From positions 133,748,237 to 133,812,236 of the forward strand of contig NC_134101.1 in the NCBI RefSeq assembly GCF_000715075.1: DNA of 64,000 bases, written 5' to 3'. Below are positions 11,906-23,020 of the stretch, in pieces. Under the pieces are notes generated by a model, which searched no databases, was not told the origin of the DNA, and was given only the letters and a program-made list of their open reading frames with translations. A program made the position numbers and the translations under genes. The stretch comes from Nicotiana tabacum (lineage: Eukaryota; Streptophyta; Magnoliopsida; Solanales; Solanaceae). The stretch's first letter is position 1; each line of letters opens with the position of its first letter.

Positions 11906-12829
11906 CTAGGTCAGCCGGGTCATAGGTGCTGCAATAGATGAGAATCCCTCAACAAATCGACCGTAGTAGCCTGCCAAACCAAGAAAACTACGGATCTCTA
12001 TAGTTGAGGATGGTCTGGGCCAACTCTGCAGTGCTTCAACTTTCTTCGGATCCACCTTGATCCCTTCACTCGATACTACGTGACCCAAGAATGCCACAGA
12101 ATCCAACCAAAACTCACATTTCAAGAACTTCGCATATAATTTCTTTTATCTCAAGGTCTGAAGCACTGTCCTCAGATGTTGCTCATGATCATCCCGACTC
12201 CGGGAAAACACCAGAATGTCATCAATAAAGACAATGACGAATGAGTCAAGATACGACCGGAATACATTGTGCATCAAATGCATAGATGCTACTAGGGCAT
12301 TGGTCAGCCCAAATGACATAACAAGGAACTCTTAATGACCATACTAAGTCCTAAAAGCAGTCTTTGCGATATCTGGCTCCCGAATCTTTAACTGATGATA
12401 ACCTAAAAGTAAGTCAATCTTGGAAAACACTCGAGCACCTTGTAACTGATCAAATAGGTCATCAATACGAGGCAAAGGATATCGGTTCTTCACTGTAGCT
12501 TTGTTCAACTGACGATAATCAATGCACATACGCATTGAACCATCCCTTTTCTTCACAAATAAGACAGGAGCACCCCAAAGTGATACACTAGGTCGAATGA
12601 AACCTTTATCCAGCAATTCCTGTAACTATTCCTTCAACTTCTTCAACTCAGGAGGGGCCATACGATAAGGAGGAATAGAGATAGGCTGAGTGCCCAGTAA
12701 TAGATCAATACCGAAATCAATATCTCTGTCGGGTGGCATGCCCAAAAGATCAGCTAGAAACACATTAGGGAAATCCCTTACTACTGGGACTAAATCAACT
12801 GTAGGGGTATCAATTCTGACATATCTCAA
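11906..12829 (-). pseudogene. T1 reverse transcriptase
   Basis: Reverse transcriptase of the element. Starting at 12829 it shows the VRDFPNVF..DLLGMPPDRDIDF entry region, then [40 protein letters not shown] and [15 protein letters not shown]. The catalytic FIDD box is at about 12210-12221 (minus strand [10 protein letters not shown]). The connection region [20 protein letters not shown] with [11 protein letters not shown] follows at 12124-11906. Stops or frameshifts near 12620, 12344 and 12130 interrupt it. Confidence 0.9.
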
Positions 12830-13300
12830 TAGGCTAGATACGCGTCACACCCCTTCTCAACCATTCGTTGAGCTTTAAGAAATGAAATAACGCTGCCGGG
12901 GGTGTAATCTAAAGTACCCCTCCAATCTACTCGCGGTACACCTGGCATAGACAGCGTCACGGTCTTGGCATGAAAATCAAGAATGGCATGAAAATCAAGA
13001 ATATCATAATGGGGCGACAACCACTCCATGCCTAAGATAATAACAAAATCTACCATGCTGAGCAATAATAAATCGGCTCTGGTCTCAAAACCACTAAAAG
13101 CAATCAAACACGACTGATAAACGTGGTCCACAATAAGAGAATCTCCCAAAGGAGTAGAAATATAAACATGGGAACTCAAAGAATCCCAAGATACACCCAA
13201 ATGCGGTGCAAAATAAGAAGACACATAAGAATAAGTGGATCCTGGATCGAATAAAACCGATGCATCTCTATGACAGACCGGAACAATACCTGTAATGACA
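12826..13300 (-). pseudogene. T1 aspartic protease
   Basis: Retroviral-type aspartic protease that would cut Gag-Pol. The active site reads FDPGSTYSYVSS near 13230, and the C-terminal flap partner reads VDFVIILGMEWLSPHYDILD. An 18-bp in-frame tandem duplication at about 12969-13004 doubles the residues ILDFHA, so the copy differs from a functional enzyme. It lies between the gag zinc knuckle and RT, as expected. Confidence 0.85.
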
Positions 13301-13378
13301 GAATCTGAAGTAACAGCCTCGGTACAAGTAGGAAGGGCATAGTATCTGGCCTAACCTCCCCCTCTAAGGTGACCCTTA

Positions 13379-14763
13379 CTACCCCGACCTCCACCTTGGA
13401 CTGGCTGAGCAGGTGGGCGTGGCAACTGGTGCTGTAATCATAGCCTGAGGACTTGGTGGAGCACGCTGTGGCTGAGAAGTCTGTGGAGGTGCGACCCTCC
13501 TAAATCTGGGATAATCCCTCACCATATGGCGAGTGTTGCCACACTCAAAACAAGCTCTGGGAGGATGTGGTGGCTGTGACTGACTTGGTCCAGGTCTGCT
13601 GGATTGACCACTGATGGCACCTCGTGCAGGAGGCACACTAGATACTAGAGGTGCATATTAAGGCTGGCGGAGCTGGAATACCACTAGATGCTGGAAGAGC
13701 TGAATGAATGGGGCGACTCACATAACCCCTACCATGGCGAACTGCAACTGGGGCATGGGCACCAGAATAATGGCCCGACTCTCGAGACCTCTTGGCCTCT
13801 CTCTCCTCCCTATCTCGAGCAAGCATGCCCTCTACTCTCCTAGCAATACTCACCACCTGCTAATACGTGATGTTCATCTCAAGCTCACGGGCCATGCTAG
13901 TCCTAATGCTGGGAATGAGTCCCTCAATAAACCGGCAAACTCTCTCTCATACTGTAGAAACCAAGGGCGATGCATGTCTAGCCAAGTCACTGAAACAGAC
14001 AGCATACTCCGAAACAATCATAGTACCATGATGCAACTTCTCAAATTCTGCGCGCCAAGCGTCCCTGAGGCTTTGAGGGACATACTCTCTCAAAAACATA
14101 TCAGAGAACTGAGTCTATGAAAGGGAAACTGCCTCAGCTGGACTGTCCAACTCATAAGTCCGCCACCATTGATAGGCTGCCCCTCGAAGTTGAAAGGCAA
14201 TGAAAGGGACCCCACTCGACTCTGCTATGCCTATAGTGCGGAGAATATGGTGGCACTCCTCCAGAAATCCCTGAGCATCCTCTGAGGCTAGACCACTGAA
14301 TGTAGGAGTCTTGTACTTTTTGTACCTCTCAAGCCTCCGCTCCTCCTCCTCTGAAGCTGCTGCCTACCCTCGGGCTGAACTGGGGCAACAGGCGGTACCG
14401 GTATAACCTCTGGGATCTGATCAACTTGAACCCGCTACTCTGGAGTGTGAGCGGAGAGAGTTTGTGCTCCTTCCCCGACCTGAGATGTGGCTTCAATAAG
14501 GGGTATTAACCCTGTCTCAGCTAGAGTGTTGTACATGCTCATGATCTATTCAAGGGTCTCTTGAAGAGCTGGAGTAATAGCAGTAGGTGTATCAGTTTCC
14601 TATGCTCCAGCTGGAACTACCGGTGGATCCTCTACAGCAGCTCATGTAGGTGCTCTGGCTGCACCGTGTGTACGTCCTCGGCCTCTACCCCCGCCCCAGC
14701 CTCGGGCTGTTCTAGCAGGGGACGCGGGTGCCTGGTTATCTCCGGTAGCACGTGTCCTCACCA
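13379..14763 (-). pseudogene. T1 gag
   Basis: Capsid/nucleocapsid gene. The probable start is the ATG at 14763 (MVRTRATG...), about 200 bases inside the PBS, followed by an Arg/Gly-rich tract typical of this lineage. The zinc knuckle is near 13520-13560: CFECGNTRHMVRDY, where the last Cys of the CCHC set is replaced by Tyr. Frames are broken at several places (for example near 13637 and 13860). The gene is not translatable as one protein. Confidence 0.8.
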
Positions 14764-14950
14764 TTTGTGAGAGAATAGAAGACAAAAGTTTAGAATTTCG
14801 AAGTCAATAATCTTGCATGACAAGGAATCAAATTAAGTGGAATATTCATAAGAGTTCCATAGCCTCTCGAAGATAAGTACAGACGTCTCCATACTGATTC
14901 GCGAGACTCTAATAAACTGGATTGTGATTCATGACTCCTATGAACCTAGA

Positions 14951-14962
14951 GCTCTGATACCA
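14951..14962 (-). promoter_or_regulatory. T1 primer binding site (initiator tRNA-Met)
   Basis: The minus strand reads TGGTATCAGAGC three bases inside the 5' LTR. It is complementary to the 3' end of plant initiator tRNA-Met, the usual primer for Del/Tekay elements. Confidence 0.93.
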
Positions 14963-15561
14963 ACTTGTCACGACCAAAGTTCTCCCTCCATGAACTGTCG
15001 TGACGGCACCTAGTATTTACGACTAGGTAAGCCTAACGATTTGCGAAAATGAAGCAAAAATACGAAGACTAACAATTTAACAGATAAATATAATAAAGAA
15101 GTTTAAATGTCGCTCGACATATATAATAAAAACACTCTCGAACTGAACATAAGAACTCCCAAAATCCGGAATCTCTTGAATCACAAGCTACAGAAGTACA
15201 TAGTGTTTTTAAGCTCCAAAAATCTATCAACGAAGAAAATACAGGAAGTCTATAACTTGAGGAAGAATAGAGAGGACTTCTAGGTCTACGGATGCGACAT
15301 ATATACCTCGAAGTCTCTGAGATCGCCTGGCCTCACTAGAAATATGGCTGAGAAGAGGTACCTGAATCTGCACACGAAAAATATCACAACGGTACCCAGT
15401 AAGTGCATAGCCTAACCTTGGTCGAGTAGTGCGAGATTAGGTTAGGGACCTAATACGATAAAAATTAACAGAAAGAAATATCGCAGTAAAGGAGTAAATA
15501 CTGATGTTTTAACCAGGAAATAAGCACAGAAGAACGACAACTCAAAACACAGCAATAGTAA

Positions 15562-15660
15562 CAGGGGATCTCTCGGGATACCGTCCCGTAGTCCCAAACA
15601 TAAATATGCAGGGGGATCTCCCAGAATACTGTTCTGTAGTCCCAAAGTAAATATGCAGCA
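15562..15660. repeat. Tandem repeat in T1 5' LTR, two units
   Basis: Same unit of about 50 bp as at 7896-8099, here in two copies. Confidence 0.8.
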
Positions 15661-16489
15661 CAGTCAATACAAATAACAGTTATATCAGGGAATTTGCAGT
15701 TTAAACTAAGTCTGAATTTAAGGAAAATAGGAAAATTTCATCAAAACATACTGCACAGTGTTCAAATAGACAGTTTAACACATAAACATGCTTTTCTAAC
15801 CTAATCAAGGTAATAACATATGCTAATGTAGTTCAACAAAGAAAAACAAGTTAAAGCTTAGTGAAAAACAGAGTTTTACAACAAATAACCCGTGTACGCA
15901 CTCCTCACCACACGTACACGACGCTCATATATCAAACAATACCAAAATCCTAAGGGGAGTTCCCCCAGGCAAGCTACTTACCTCGAACAAAGCTCAAATC
16001 AATCCGAAATGACGCTCTTGCCACGAGTATCCAACTCCGAGTGGACCAAATCCAAATCAATTACATAACATAAATATAACTACTAACAACTAATTTAACT
16101 AATGAAATTGAATCTAAGGAAAGAAAATAGAAAAATGCCAAAAAAGCCTCCCCAGGCCCACGTCTCAGAATCAGGTAAAAGTAAAAAATTATGAACACCC
16201 GTTCACTCGTACAAAAATCATCCAAATCCGATGTCTAATTCCCGTTCAAACCTCAGATTTTCAATTGGGGAACTTTTTCCCCCCATTTACAAACTTCTAC
16301 CCTCAAATTCCTTAATTAGATGTGGAAAAAACCAATAGATTAATGTATTATAACAAAATTTGAGTTAATATTAGTTACCCAATAGCTTTCCTTCAAAATC
16401 CCTCGAGAAAATCGCCTCCCACTGATCTCCAACTCAAATTTTGTGTTATGAAATTTCAAACTCTCAAAATCCTCTTTTCTGCCCAGCGA

Positions 16490-16705
16490 TTTTCGCATCT
16501 GCGCTCATGGGGCCGCATCTGCGGTCCCGTACCTGCGAAAAAATCAACGCAGGTGCGAAGGTCACTTATTCGAGCTGGGGCCGCATCTGCGGTCCCCCAG
16601 CCGCACCTGCGGTCCTAGCCGCCTAGATCCATTTCCGCTTTTGTGGCTTCCCATCCACATTTGCAATACCGCACCTGCGGTCCAAAATCCGCAGGTGCGA
16701 AAACA
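16490..16705. repeat. Cluster of imperfect palindromes in T1 5' LTR
   Basis: GC-rich block with repeated CCGCATCTGCGG / CCGCACCTGCGG units (CCGCA-NN-TGCGG). Each unit can form a short hairpin. A shorter, more decayed version is in the other LTR near 8950-9130. Confidence 0.7.
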
Positions 16706-17361
16706 ACAGGTGCAACAAATCTTCAGCGACATGCCTAAGTCCCAATTCAATCCGTTAAGCATTCGAAACTCACTCGAGGCTCCTGGGACCTTAACCCAAT
16801 ATACCATAAAACATCCTACGAACTAAGTCGAGCCCTCAAATCACATCAAACAACGGTAAAACCACGAATCACCCTCCAATCCAAACTTAATGAACTTAAA
16901 ATCTCAAAATTCTACAACCGATGCCATGTCCGATTGACCCCAAATTTTGCACACAAGTCATATTCACCACTATGGTCCTATTTCAACTTTTGGAATTGGA
17001 TTCCGACCCCCATATCAAAATTTCACTATCGGCCCGAAACTTTCAAAAATTCAACTTTCGCCATTTCAAGCCTAAATAAGCTACGGACCTCCAAAACACA
17101 ATTTGGACATGCCCCTAAGCCCGAAATCACCTAAAGGAGCTAACGAAATTGACAAAATTCCATTTCGGGGCCGTCTTCACCCTGCTCCGATTACTGTCCA
17201 AATTCTAAGACTTAAAATCTCATTTAGGGATTAAGTGTCGCAAAACACTCCGAAACTCAAGATGAACCATCCCGACAAATCACAATAGCAGAAAAGATAC
17301 GGGAAAACAGTTAATAGGGGATCGGGGCGTAAATTCTCAAAAAAACCGATAAGTTTGTTAC

Positions 17362-17497
17362 ACTTATGTATAATAAAAATTAAGAATAGATGTTTTAGTA
17401 ACACATGATTATGTACCAAATTTAATTTAATATAAGCTAATGATACTCTAATCGACACCTCCTCGTTGGAAAGTTACATTGTATTGCTTGATAAAGT

Positions 17498-17539
<42 letters not shown>

Positions 17540-17742
17540 GGCTTTTTAGTGTATTTAATTTTTTTATTTGACAACCCTTCGTGCATGTAGAAAGTCATTG
17601 CTTAAGGTGAATGAGTTGTTGCAGTATTTGATTCAGAGTATCTTCCTAATATGTTTACCAAAATATATATAGGCCTAGTTTATCCTCTATTCTTCTTCCC
17701 AGATTTGGACTTTACCCCTTCATTTGTGCCACTGACATAAAG
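17362..17742. other. Spacer between T1 and element A, with a TA microsatellite
   Basis: AT-rich, no gene. Holds an uninterrupted (TA)n run at about 17505-17532. The first five bases are the right target site of T1. Confidence 0.6.
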
Positions 17743-18375
17743 TGTTGTATACGATTAAAATCGAGCTTACCCAATTTTAATATTTGATCGAGATCAAGGA
17801 GTTGCATCGAGGGTCAGCATCGTAGTGGATCGGATCAAAGCACGAGGACAAGGTATCAAGTTCGAGAATCGTGGTTCCTGTCGAGATCGAGGCCAACCGT
17901 GATCGAGAACAAATAGGCAGACTTCTAGCAAAGCGCAATAACAGAAAAGCGAGATATTTGTGACTAGTCAAAGATCATGACGGAAATCTCGGAACAGATC
18001 AAATCAAGGGCGGTTGTTTGGGCTAGTCATAGGATTTACTTCCGTAATTAGAATTGTATTATAGGTAGAATTCCTTTACTATATAAAGAGAGTTCTAATC
18101 ATTTTGTAGGCACCTTACATTGACGCATATCAAAGCAATACAATACTTTCTAGTTTATATTCTTGTTCATCAGATTGTTATATTTTTAACTGTTCTTGCA
18201 CCAATCAGTTCAAGGGTATTTAAGCTCGATGGTTGAATTCCATTCAACAGTGGTTTGCTTTATCTTATTGTTAATTTCTATTACTAATCTTTATATTTAT
18301 CGATTGATATTACGTGAAATCACGTGTCCTTAAAACCACATTATAAGTTTAATTATCCAATTTTAAGGGTAAATA
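17743..18375 (+). repeat. Element A 5' LTR (about 633 bp)
   Basis: Starts TGTTGTATAC and ends GGTAAATA three bases before the PBS; the canonical final CA is TA here. The start is placed at the first TG consistent with the related LTR of element B. It contains repeated CGAGATCGAG-type words. Confidence 0.7.
18080..18088 (+). promoter_or_regulatory. TATA box of element A LTR
   Basis: TATATAAAG, about 300 bases before the LTR end. It is the probable core promoter of the element. Confidence 0.65.
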
Positions 18376-18378
18376 GTT

Positions 18379-18396
18379 TGGCGCCCACCATGGGGC
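18379..18396 (+). promoter_or_regulatory. Element A primer binding site
   Basis: TGGCGCCCACCATGGGGC directly after the LTR. TGGCGCC-type PBS sequences are common in Tat-lineage elements; the exact tRNA was not determined. Confidence 0.7.
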
Positions 18397-18487
18397 TAAG
18401 GATAGTAGTGATTGCCTGGTATTAATTCCCATAACACACATTTCTTTACGCTTGTTCTCGTAAGTGTCTTTGATTTCAGGAATCAAC

Positions 18488-19070
18488 ATGTTAAACTCTC
18501 AAGTAGCACCCACTTACACAGACAACAACCTTGGTCTTCATGGCGAGAACGAGAAGATAGTCGCCCCGGGAAATGGAGTACCTCCAGTCAACCCCGATGG
18601 ACCACCGACCGTAGACCCAATCGATATCAGCTCTTATATTGCCATTAATGGGAACTTGGGCATCGACCCTGAAAATAGCGTCAGCAGAGATGCCCGAGCA
18701 GTCGATCAGAACGCCCAGAGCGGTGAAGAAGCTGGAATTAGCCTTCGAATGATTTTTGAAATGTTGCAGACTCATCAAGCTGCGACAGCGCAACTCCAAA
18801 ATCAAATCGAGCACCAAGAAGAATTGAAGATTCCTTCGCCATGCTTGTAGATTCGTTCGTAAAGGCACCCGCCAGTGCAATAAAGGTTGCGATTAGGAAG
18901 TTGGACCTCTTCAAAGTGAGACAAAAGGACAATGAAATGTTAAGGGAATTCGTATCCCAGTTCCAAATAGAACGCATGGACCTACCCCCGATCATAGATG
19001 ATTGGGCTGTTCAAGCCTTCACTCAAGGTTTGAACAAGCAAAGTTCGATAGCATCACAATAACTAAAGCA
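18488..19070 (+). pseudogene. Element A gag (internally deleted)
   Basis: The start is the ATG at 18488 (MLNSQVAPTYTDNN). The N-terminal part reaches an IFEMLQTHQAATAQLQNQI coiled segment and ends in a stop at about 18850. The frame then jumps to the middle of the capsid domain (MLVDSFVKAPASAIKV, LREFVSQFQIERM, AFTQGLNKQSS). The central piece that element B still has (PKYNGTSDPNEHV...) is absent, so several hundred bases are deleted near 18825. Confidence 0.8.
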
Positions 19071-19343
19071 GAATTGAATTGAATATCCAGCTGTGACCTG
19101 GCCGATGTACATAATCGATATCGGTCAAAGATTAGGGTCGAGGATGATCAATTGGGAACCCTTTATGGTTTAGTTTACTCAAACAGGCGCGTCGGCAGAA
19201 TTCAAAGGGACATCGACAGAGAACCCCGATTGAACAGAGATCGTTACCAACCGTACAATGTAGATCATAAAAATTGCGGTGCAAGATGTAATCCCATTCG
19301 AAATGGTCGAAGGAATGATCGAGGATAGTGCTCCCGACGGCTC

Positions 19344-20325
19344 ATGAGTAAAATTGGCTTCGATAAACATGACGATCCCACAGAAACACCACGACTATCC
19401 CAAGACAACTTCAGCATTGATGCATCAGGTATTGTGTCAGCCATTAGACGGATCAAGGATACTAGATGGCCTAGACCCCTGCAGACTGATCCAGCTCAAA
19501 GGAACCCTAATCAAATATGCAAATACCATGGTACCCATGGACGTAAAATAGAATTCTGCAGAGAGCTTAGGGAGGAGGTAGCTCATTTATTCAACGAGGG
19601 TCATCACCGTGAATTCTTAAGTAACCAGGCCAAGAATCACTTCAAAAACAGGGATTCGAATAGGCAAAATGAGCAGGAAGAGCCACATCATGTGATTTAT
19701 ATGATCATTGGAGGAGTCGATATTCCTCAAAGACCGGTATTCAAACACACCAAGGTAACGATCACAAGGGAAAAGCAAACCCGAGACTACTTACTAGAAG
19801 AAACCTTGTCTTTCAATGACGAGGATGCAGAAGGGATCAAACAACCTCACAATGACGCATTGGTAATATCTATCCTTATGAATAAAATTCAAGTTAAACG
19901 TGTGTTGATTGATCCAGGTAGCTCAACAAACATTATTCGATCGAGGGTTGTAGAACAACTCGGTCTCCAAGATCAAATCGTGCCAGCAGCTTGAGTACTT
20001 AATGGCTTTAACATGGCAAGCGAAACCACTAAAGGGGAAATCATTTCTAGTGAATGTTGCCGGGACTATCCAGGAAACAAAGTTCCATGTGATCAAAGGT
20101 GATATTAGGTACAACACGCTGCTCGGAAGGCCTTGGATTCATAATACGAGAGCAGTTTCCTTGACTCTTCACCATGTCTTGAAATTCCTAACATCAAAAG
20201 AGATCAAAACGGTGTATGGTGACCAACCCGCTGCCAAAGAAATGTTTGCAATCGATGATGTAGTACCGGTATCGACGCTTTCATCAACAAAGGGATTAGA
20301 GTCGAAGGGAAAGCAAGAAGTCTAA
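19344..20325 (+). pseudogene. Element A gag C-terminus and aspartic protease
   Basis: First comes the nucleocapsid end with a decayed zinc finger (CKYHGTHGRKIEFC, where one His is Arg). It is followed by the protease with active site VLIDPGSSTNIIRSR and the LLGRPWIHNTRAV flap region. The frame changes near 19990 and a TAA at 20323-20325 separates it from RT. Tat-type Gag-Pro would be cut by this protease during particle assembly. Not functional here. Confidence 0.85.
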
Positions 20326-21640
20326 TTGCAACCACAGCCAATGGCCTTGGCCCGATCGAGGGAGCAGGAAATTTTTGAGGATAACGATTATATGATACCT
20401 CGGACCTTCATAATCCCCGATGATTTTGATGCAACAAAGTCAATGGTCGAAGAGCTGGAACATATCGTACTGATCGAGCACCTGCCTGATCGAAAGGTAT
20501 ACCGGGGCACGGGGTTAACCCCCGAGCTTAGGAAAAAACTTGTTCATTTCCTTTTAAATAACATGGATTATCTTGCTTGGTCCCACCTAGATATGACAGG
20601 GATCCCACTGGAGATCACTATGCATCGACTGAGCTTGGACCCAAAGTTCCGCCTAGTAAAACAAAAAAGAAGGCCCCAGTCCGAGGTAAAACATGCATTC
20701 ATTAAGGACGAGGTAGCAAAACTTCTCAATATAGGATCAATTCGGGAGTTAAAATATTCCAAATGGTTAGCAAACGTAGTTGTAGTCCCTAAAAAGGGAA
20801 ACAAGCTTAGAATGTGCATAGACTATAAAGATCTAAACAAGGTATGCACTAAATATTCCTTCCCTTTGTCGAATATCGATCGCATGATCGATACCACGGC
20901 TAGCCATGAGATCTTTAGTTTTCTCGATGCCTATTCCGGCTACAATCAAATGCAAATAAAACTAGAGGATCAGGAAAAGACTTCGTTCATCACTAGATAC
21001 GACACCTATTGCTATAATGTAATGCCGTTTAGGCTAAAAAATGTTGGTGCCACTTACCAACGCCTAGTAAATCGAATGTTCGAAGAACAAATAGGTAAAT
21101 TAATGGAGGTTTATATTGATGATATGCTGGTTAAGTCCCTGCGAGCAGAGGACCATTTGAAACATTTGCAGGAGACCTTTGACATAATGAGAAAGTACAA
21201 CATGAAGCTTAACCCGGAGAAGTGCGCATTCGGGTTCAGTCGGGAAAGTTCCTCGGCTTTATGGTATCAAATCGGAGAATCAAAATCAACCCTGATAAAA
21301 TCAAAGCAATCGAAGGTTAATAGGACGCATAACCGCCCTGTGTCGATTTATTTCAAGGTCCTCAGATAGGAGCCACCGGTTCTTCTCATTGCTTAAGAAA
21401 AAGAGCAATTTCACATGGACCCTGGAATGTCAACAGGCCTTAGAGGAACTCAAACGATACCTGTCGAGCTCGACATTGCTTCACACCCCAAAGGCGGATG
21501 AACAACTTTACTTATGCTTAGCGGTCTCAGAGATAGCAGTAAGTAGGGTCTTAGTTCGAGAAGAGCAAGGTACACAATTTCCTGTTTATTATGTTAGTCG
21601 AACCCTAGGTGAAGCCGAGACCTGGTACCCACACTTTTAG
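20326..21640 (+). pseudogene. Element A reverse transcriptase and RNase H
   Basis: RT region in frame from 20326: KLLNIGSIRELKYSKWLANV, LRMCIDYKDLNKVC, FLDAYSGYNQMQIKL and the catalytic YIDDMLVKS near 21115-21140. After KCAFGFS (about 21237) the frame shifts and the frame that opened at 20326 ends at 21369. The conventional RNase H follows in another frame from 21389 (FTWTLECQQALEELKRYL, FPVYYVSRTLGEAE). Frameshifts near 21240 and 21380 and a stop at 21640 disable it. Confidence 0.9.
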
Positions 21641-22155
21641 AAAAATTAGCGCTTGCTTTAATAAGCACCTCTAGGAAATTAAAACCATATTTTCAATGTC
21701 ACCCTATTTGTGTTGTAACCACCTACCAACTTCGTAACATTTTGCACAAGCCCAAACTCTCGGGCCTATTGGCCAAATGGGCCATCGAGATCAGTGGGTA
21801 CAATATCGAGTATCATCCCTGAATGGCCATCAAGTCTCAAATCCTAGCAAACTTCATGGCCGACTTCACGCCAGCCCTCGTACCCGAGGTCAAAAAGGAA
21901 CTATTATTAAAATCGTGAACATCATCAGGGGTGTGGACCTTCTTCATAGACGACGCTTCGAACGTGAAGGGGTCTGGGATGGGCATTTTGAAGCCACCCA
22001 CAGGTAATACAATTAGACAGTCTATCAAAACATCGAAATTGACTAATAATGAGACCAAGTATTAGGCCATGAGTGTAGGACTCGAGCTAGCTAAGAGCTT
22101 GGGAGCAGAGGTCATCGAGGCAAAGTGTGACTCTCAACTTGTGGTAAATCAAGTC
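21641..22155 (+). pseudogene. Element A second (archaeal-type) RNase H, truncated
   Basis: Fragments in shifting frames read LSGLLAKWAIEISGYNIEY, ILANFMADFTPAL, then the extra RNase H with a decayed FFIDDASNVKGSG catalytic start, MSVGLELAKSLGAEVIEAK and CDSQLVVNQV. The match to RNase H ends exactly at 22155, where the LTR of element B begins. The dual RNase H is a Tat-lineage trait. Confidence 0.8.
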
Positions 22156-22902
22156 TGTATGCGGCGAAATCGGAGGGTCCAATTTCTTGTCATCGAGGCA
22201 CCTCGGAAGACCATCTCGAAGTCTCGATGCTACAAAGTCATGGTCAAGTTTCCTCCCTCGAGGTTCGTCGAGACCCGATCTTGGGATAATATTGACCGCG
22301 GCCATAGTAGAAATATGGGAGTTCCCAAGGCACGTGGCTAGGACTAACAGGGTCTAGTGGACTGCCCTAACCCTTGATCAGGATGTCACCTAGCCGTCCC
22401 ATCCCCATCTCTTTACCATTAATGCATTTTGTACTATGTTGGGAATCCTCTCATATATAAAGGGAATCCTTGTCATTTTGTAAACCTCTGTTGCTTTAGT
22501 TGCTCCACATGATATATGCAAGAACATTCTATTTACTCTCTAACATACTCTCTTGATATTATCTCTTTCATTTATTATCTTCATATTTGTTCATCATTTA
22601 CTGCTTATCATTGGCCATAAAGAGCCTCCGTTAATTCTATTATAACTGTTAGCCGTATTCTGACCCCCCTTGATAGCTCCCTACTGAGCTCCGGAATAGA
22701 CCTCGAGGCCCCTAAATCAGCAAGATCGAGGCCCCAATAATTGGCCCAATGGTTTGATTATCGCCCTATCCTTAACTCTTATTTCGTTTCTAAGTCTCAC
22801 ATACATAGCATTGACTTCTTAACAACTAGCATAAAAATATATCACGTATTTTTAGAGTCCCATAAACAAATTTAATTGTTATTACCATTTTCATGGTAAA
22901 CA
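22156..22902 (+). repeat. Element B 5' LTR (about 747 bp)
   Basis: Begins TGTATGCGGC exactly where the RNase H sequence of A breaks off, and ends GGTAAACA four bases before the PBS. It shares the CGAG-rich style of A's LTR but is a different subfamily. The presumed target duplication would be AAGTC (22151-22155); its partner is outside the window. Confidence 0.75.
22454..22461 (+). promoter_or_regulatory. TATA box of element B LTR
   Basis: TATATAAA followed by GGGAATCC, about 440 bases before the LTR end. Probable core promoter. Confidence 0.65.
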
Positions 22903-22905
22903 GTA

Positions 22906-22923
22906 TGGCGCCTAATATGGGGC
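22906..22923 (+). promoter_or_regulatory. Element B primer binding site
   Basis: TGGCGCCTAATATGGGGC, a variant of the PBS of element A at the same place relative to the LTR. Confidence 0.65.
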
Positions 22924-23020
22924 TAAAAATAATAGTGATTATTTTCTTGCTGGTTTAGTCACACAACGCAGGTTATCTTTCATGTTTTTTCCTTTCCAAG
23001 ATCTTCGATTTCAGGTCAGA

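Larger units (their letters stand above)
7262..17361 (-). mobile_element. T1: decayed Ty3/gypsy chromovirus (Del/Tekay type), 10.1 kb
   Basis: LTR retrotransposon read on the minus strand: 5' LTR 14966-17361, initiator-Met PBS, gag, protease, RT, RNase H, integrase, chromodomain, PPT, 3' LTR 7262-9824. The flanks CCTAT (7257-7261) and CTTAT (17362-17366) are a 5-bp target duplication with one mismatch. The C-terminal chromodomain and long LTRs place it in the Del/Tekay chromovirus group. Every coding domain carries stops or frameshifts and the LTRs differ by many substitutions and indels, so this is an old, inactive insertion. Confidence 0.92.
14966..17361 (-). repeat. T1 5' LTR (2396 bp)
   Basis: Partner of 7262-9824, with the same TG...CA ends. 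On the element's strand it is the upstream LTR next to the PBS, so it should hold the promoter. No convincing TATA box was settled on. Confidence 0.92.
17743..22155 (+). mobile_element. Element A: Ty3/gypsy Tat-lineage retrotransposon, 5' part
   Basis: Reads LTR, PBS, gag, protease, RT, RNase H on the + strand, and stops abruptly inside the second RNase H domain where element B's LTR begins. The DPGSS protease box, the YIDD RT box and the extra archaeal-type RNase H are features of the plant Tat lineage. Integrase and the 3' LTR are not in the window; if B is a simple insertion they lie beyond position 64000. Confidence 0.85.

Noticed and set aside
14951..14962. tRNA-Met-like sequence at the LTR edges (also 55652-55662)
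   Set aside because: It matches only the last 11-12 bases of the tRNA; these are primer binding sites, not tRNA genes.
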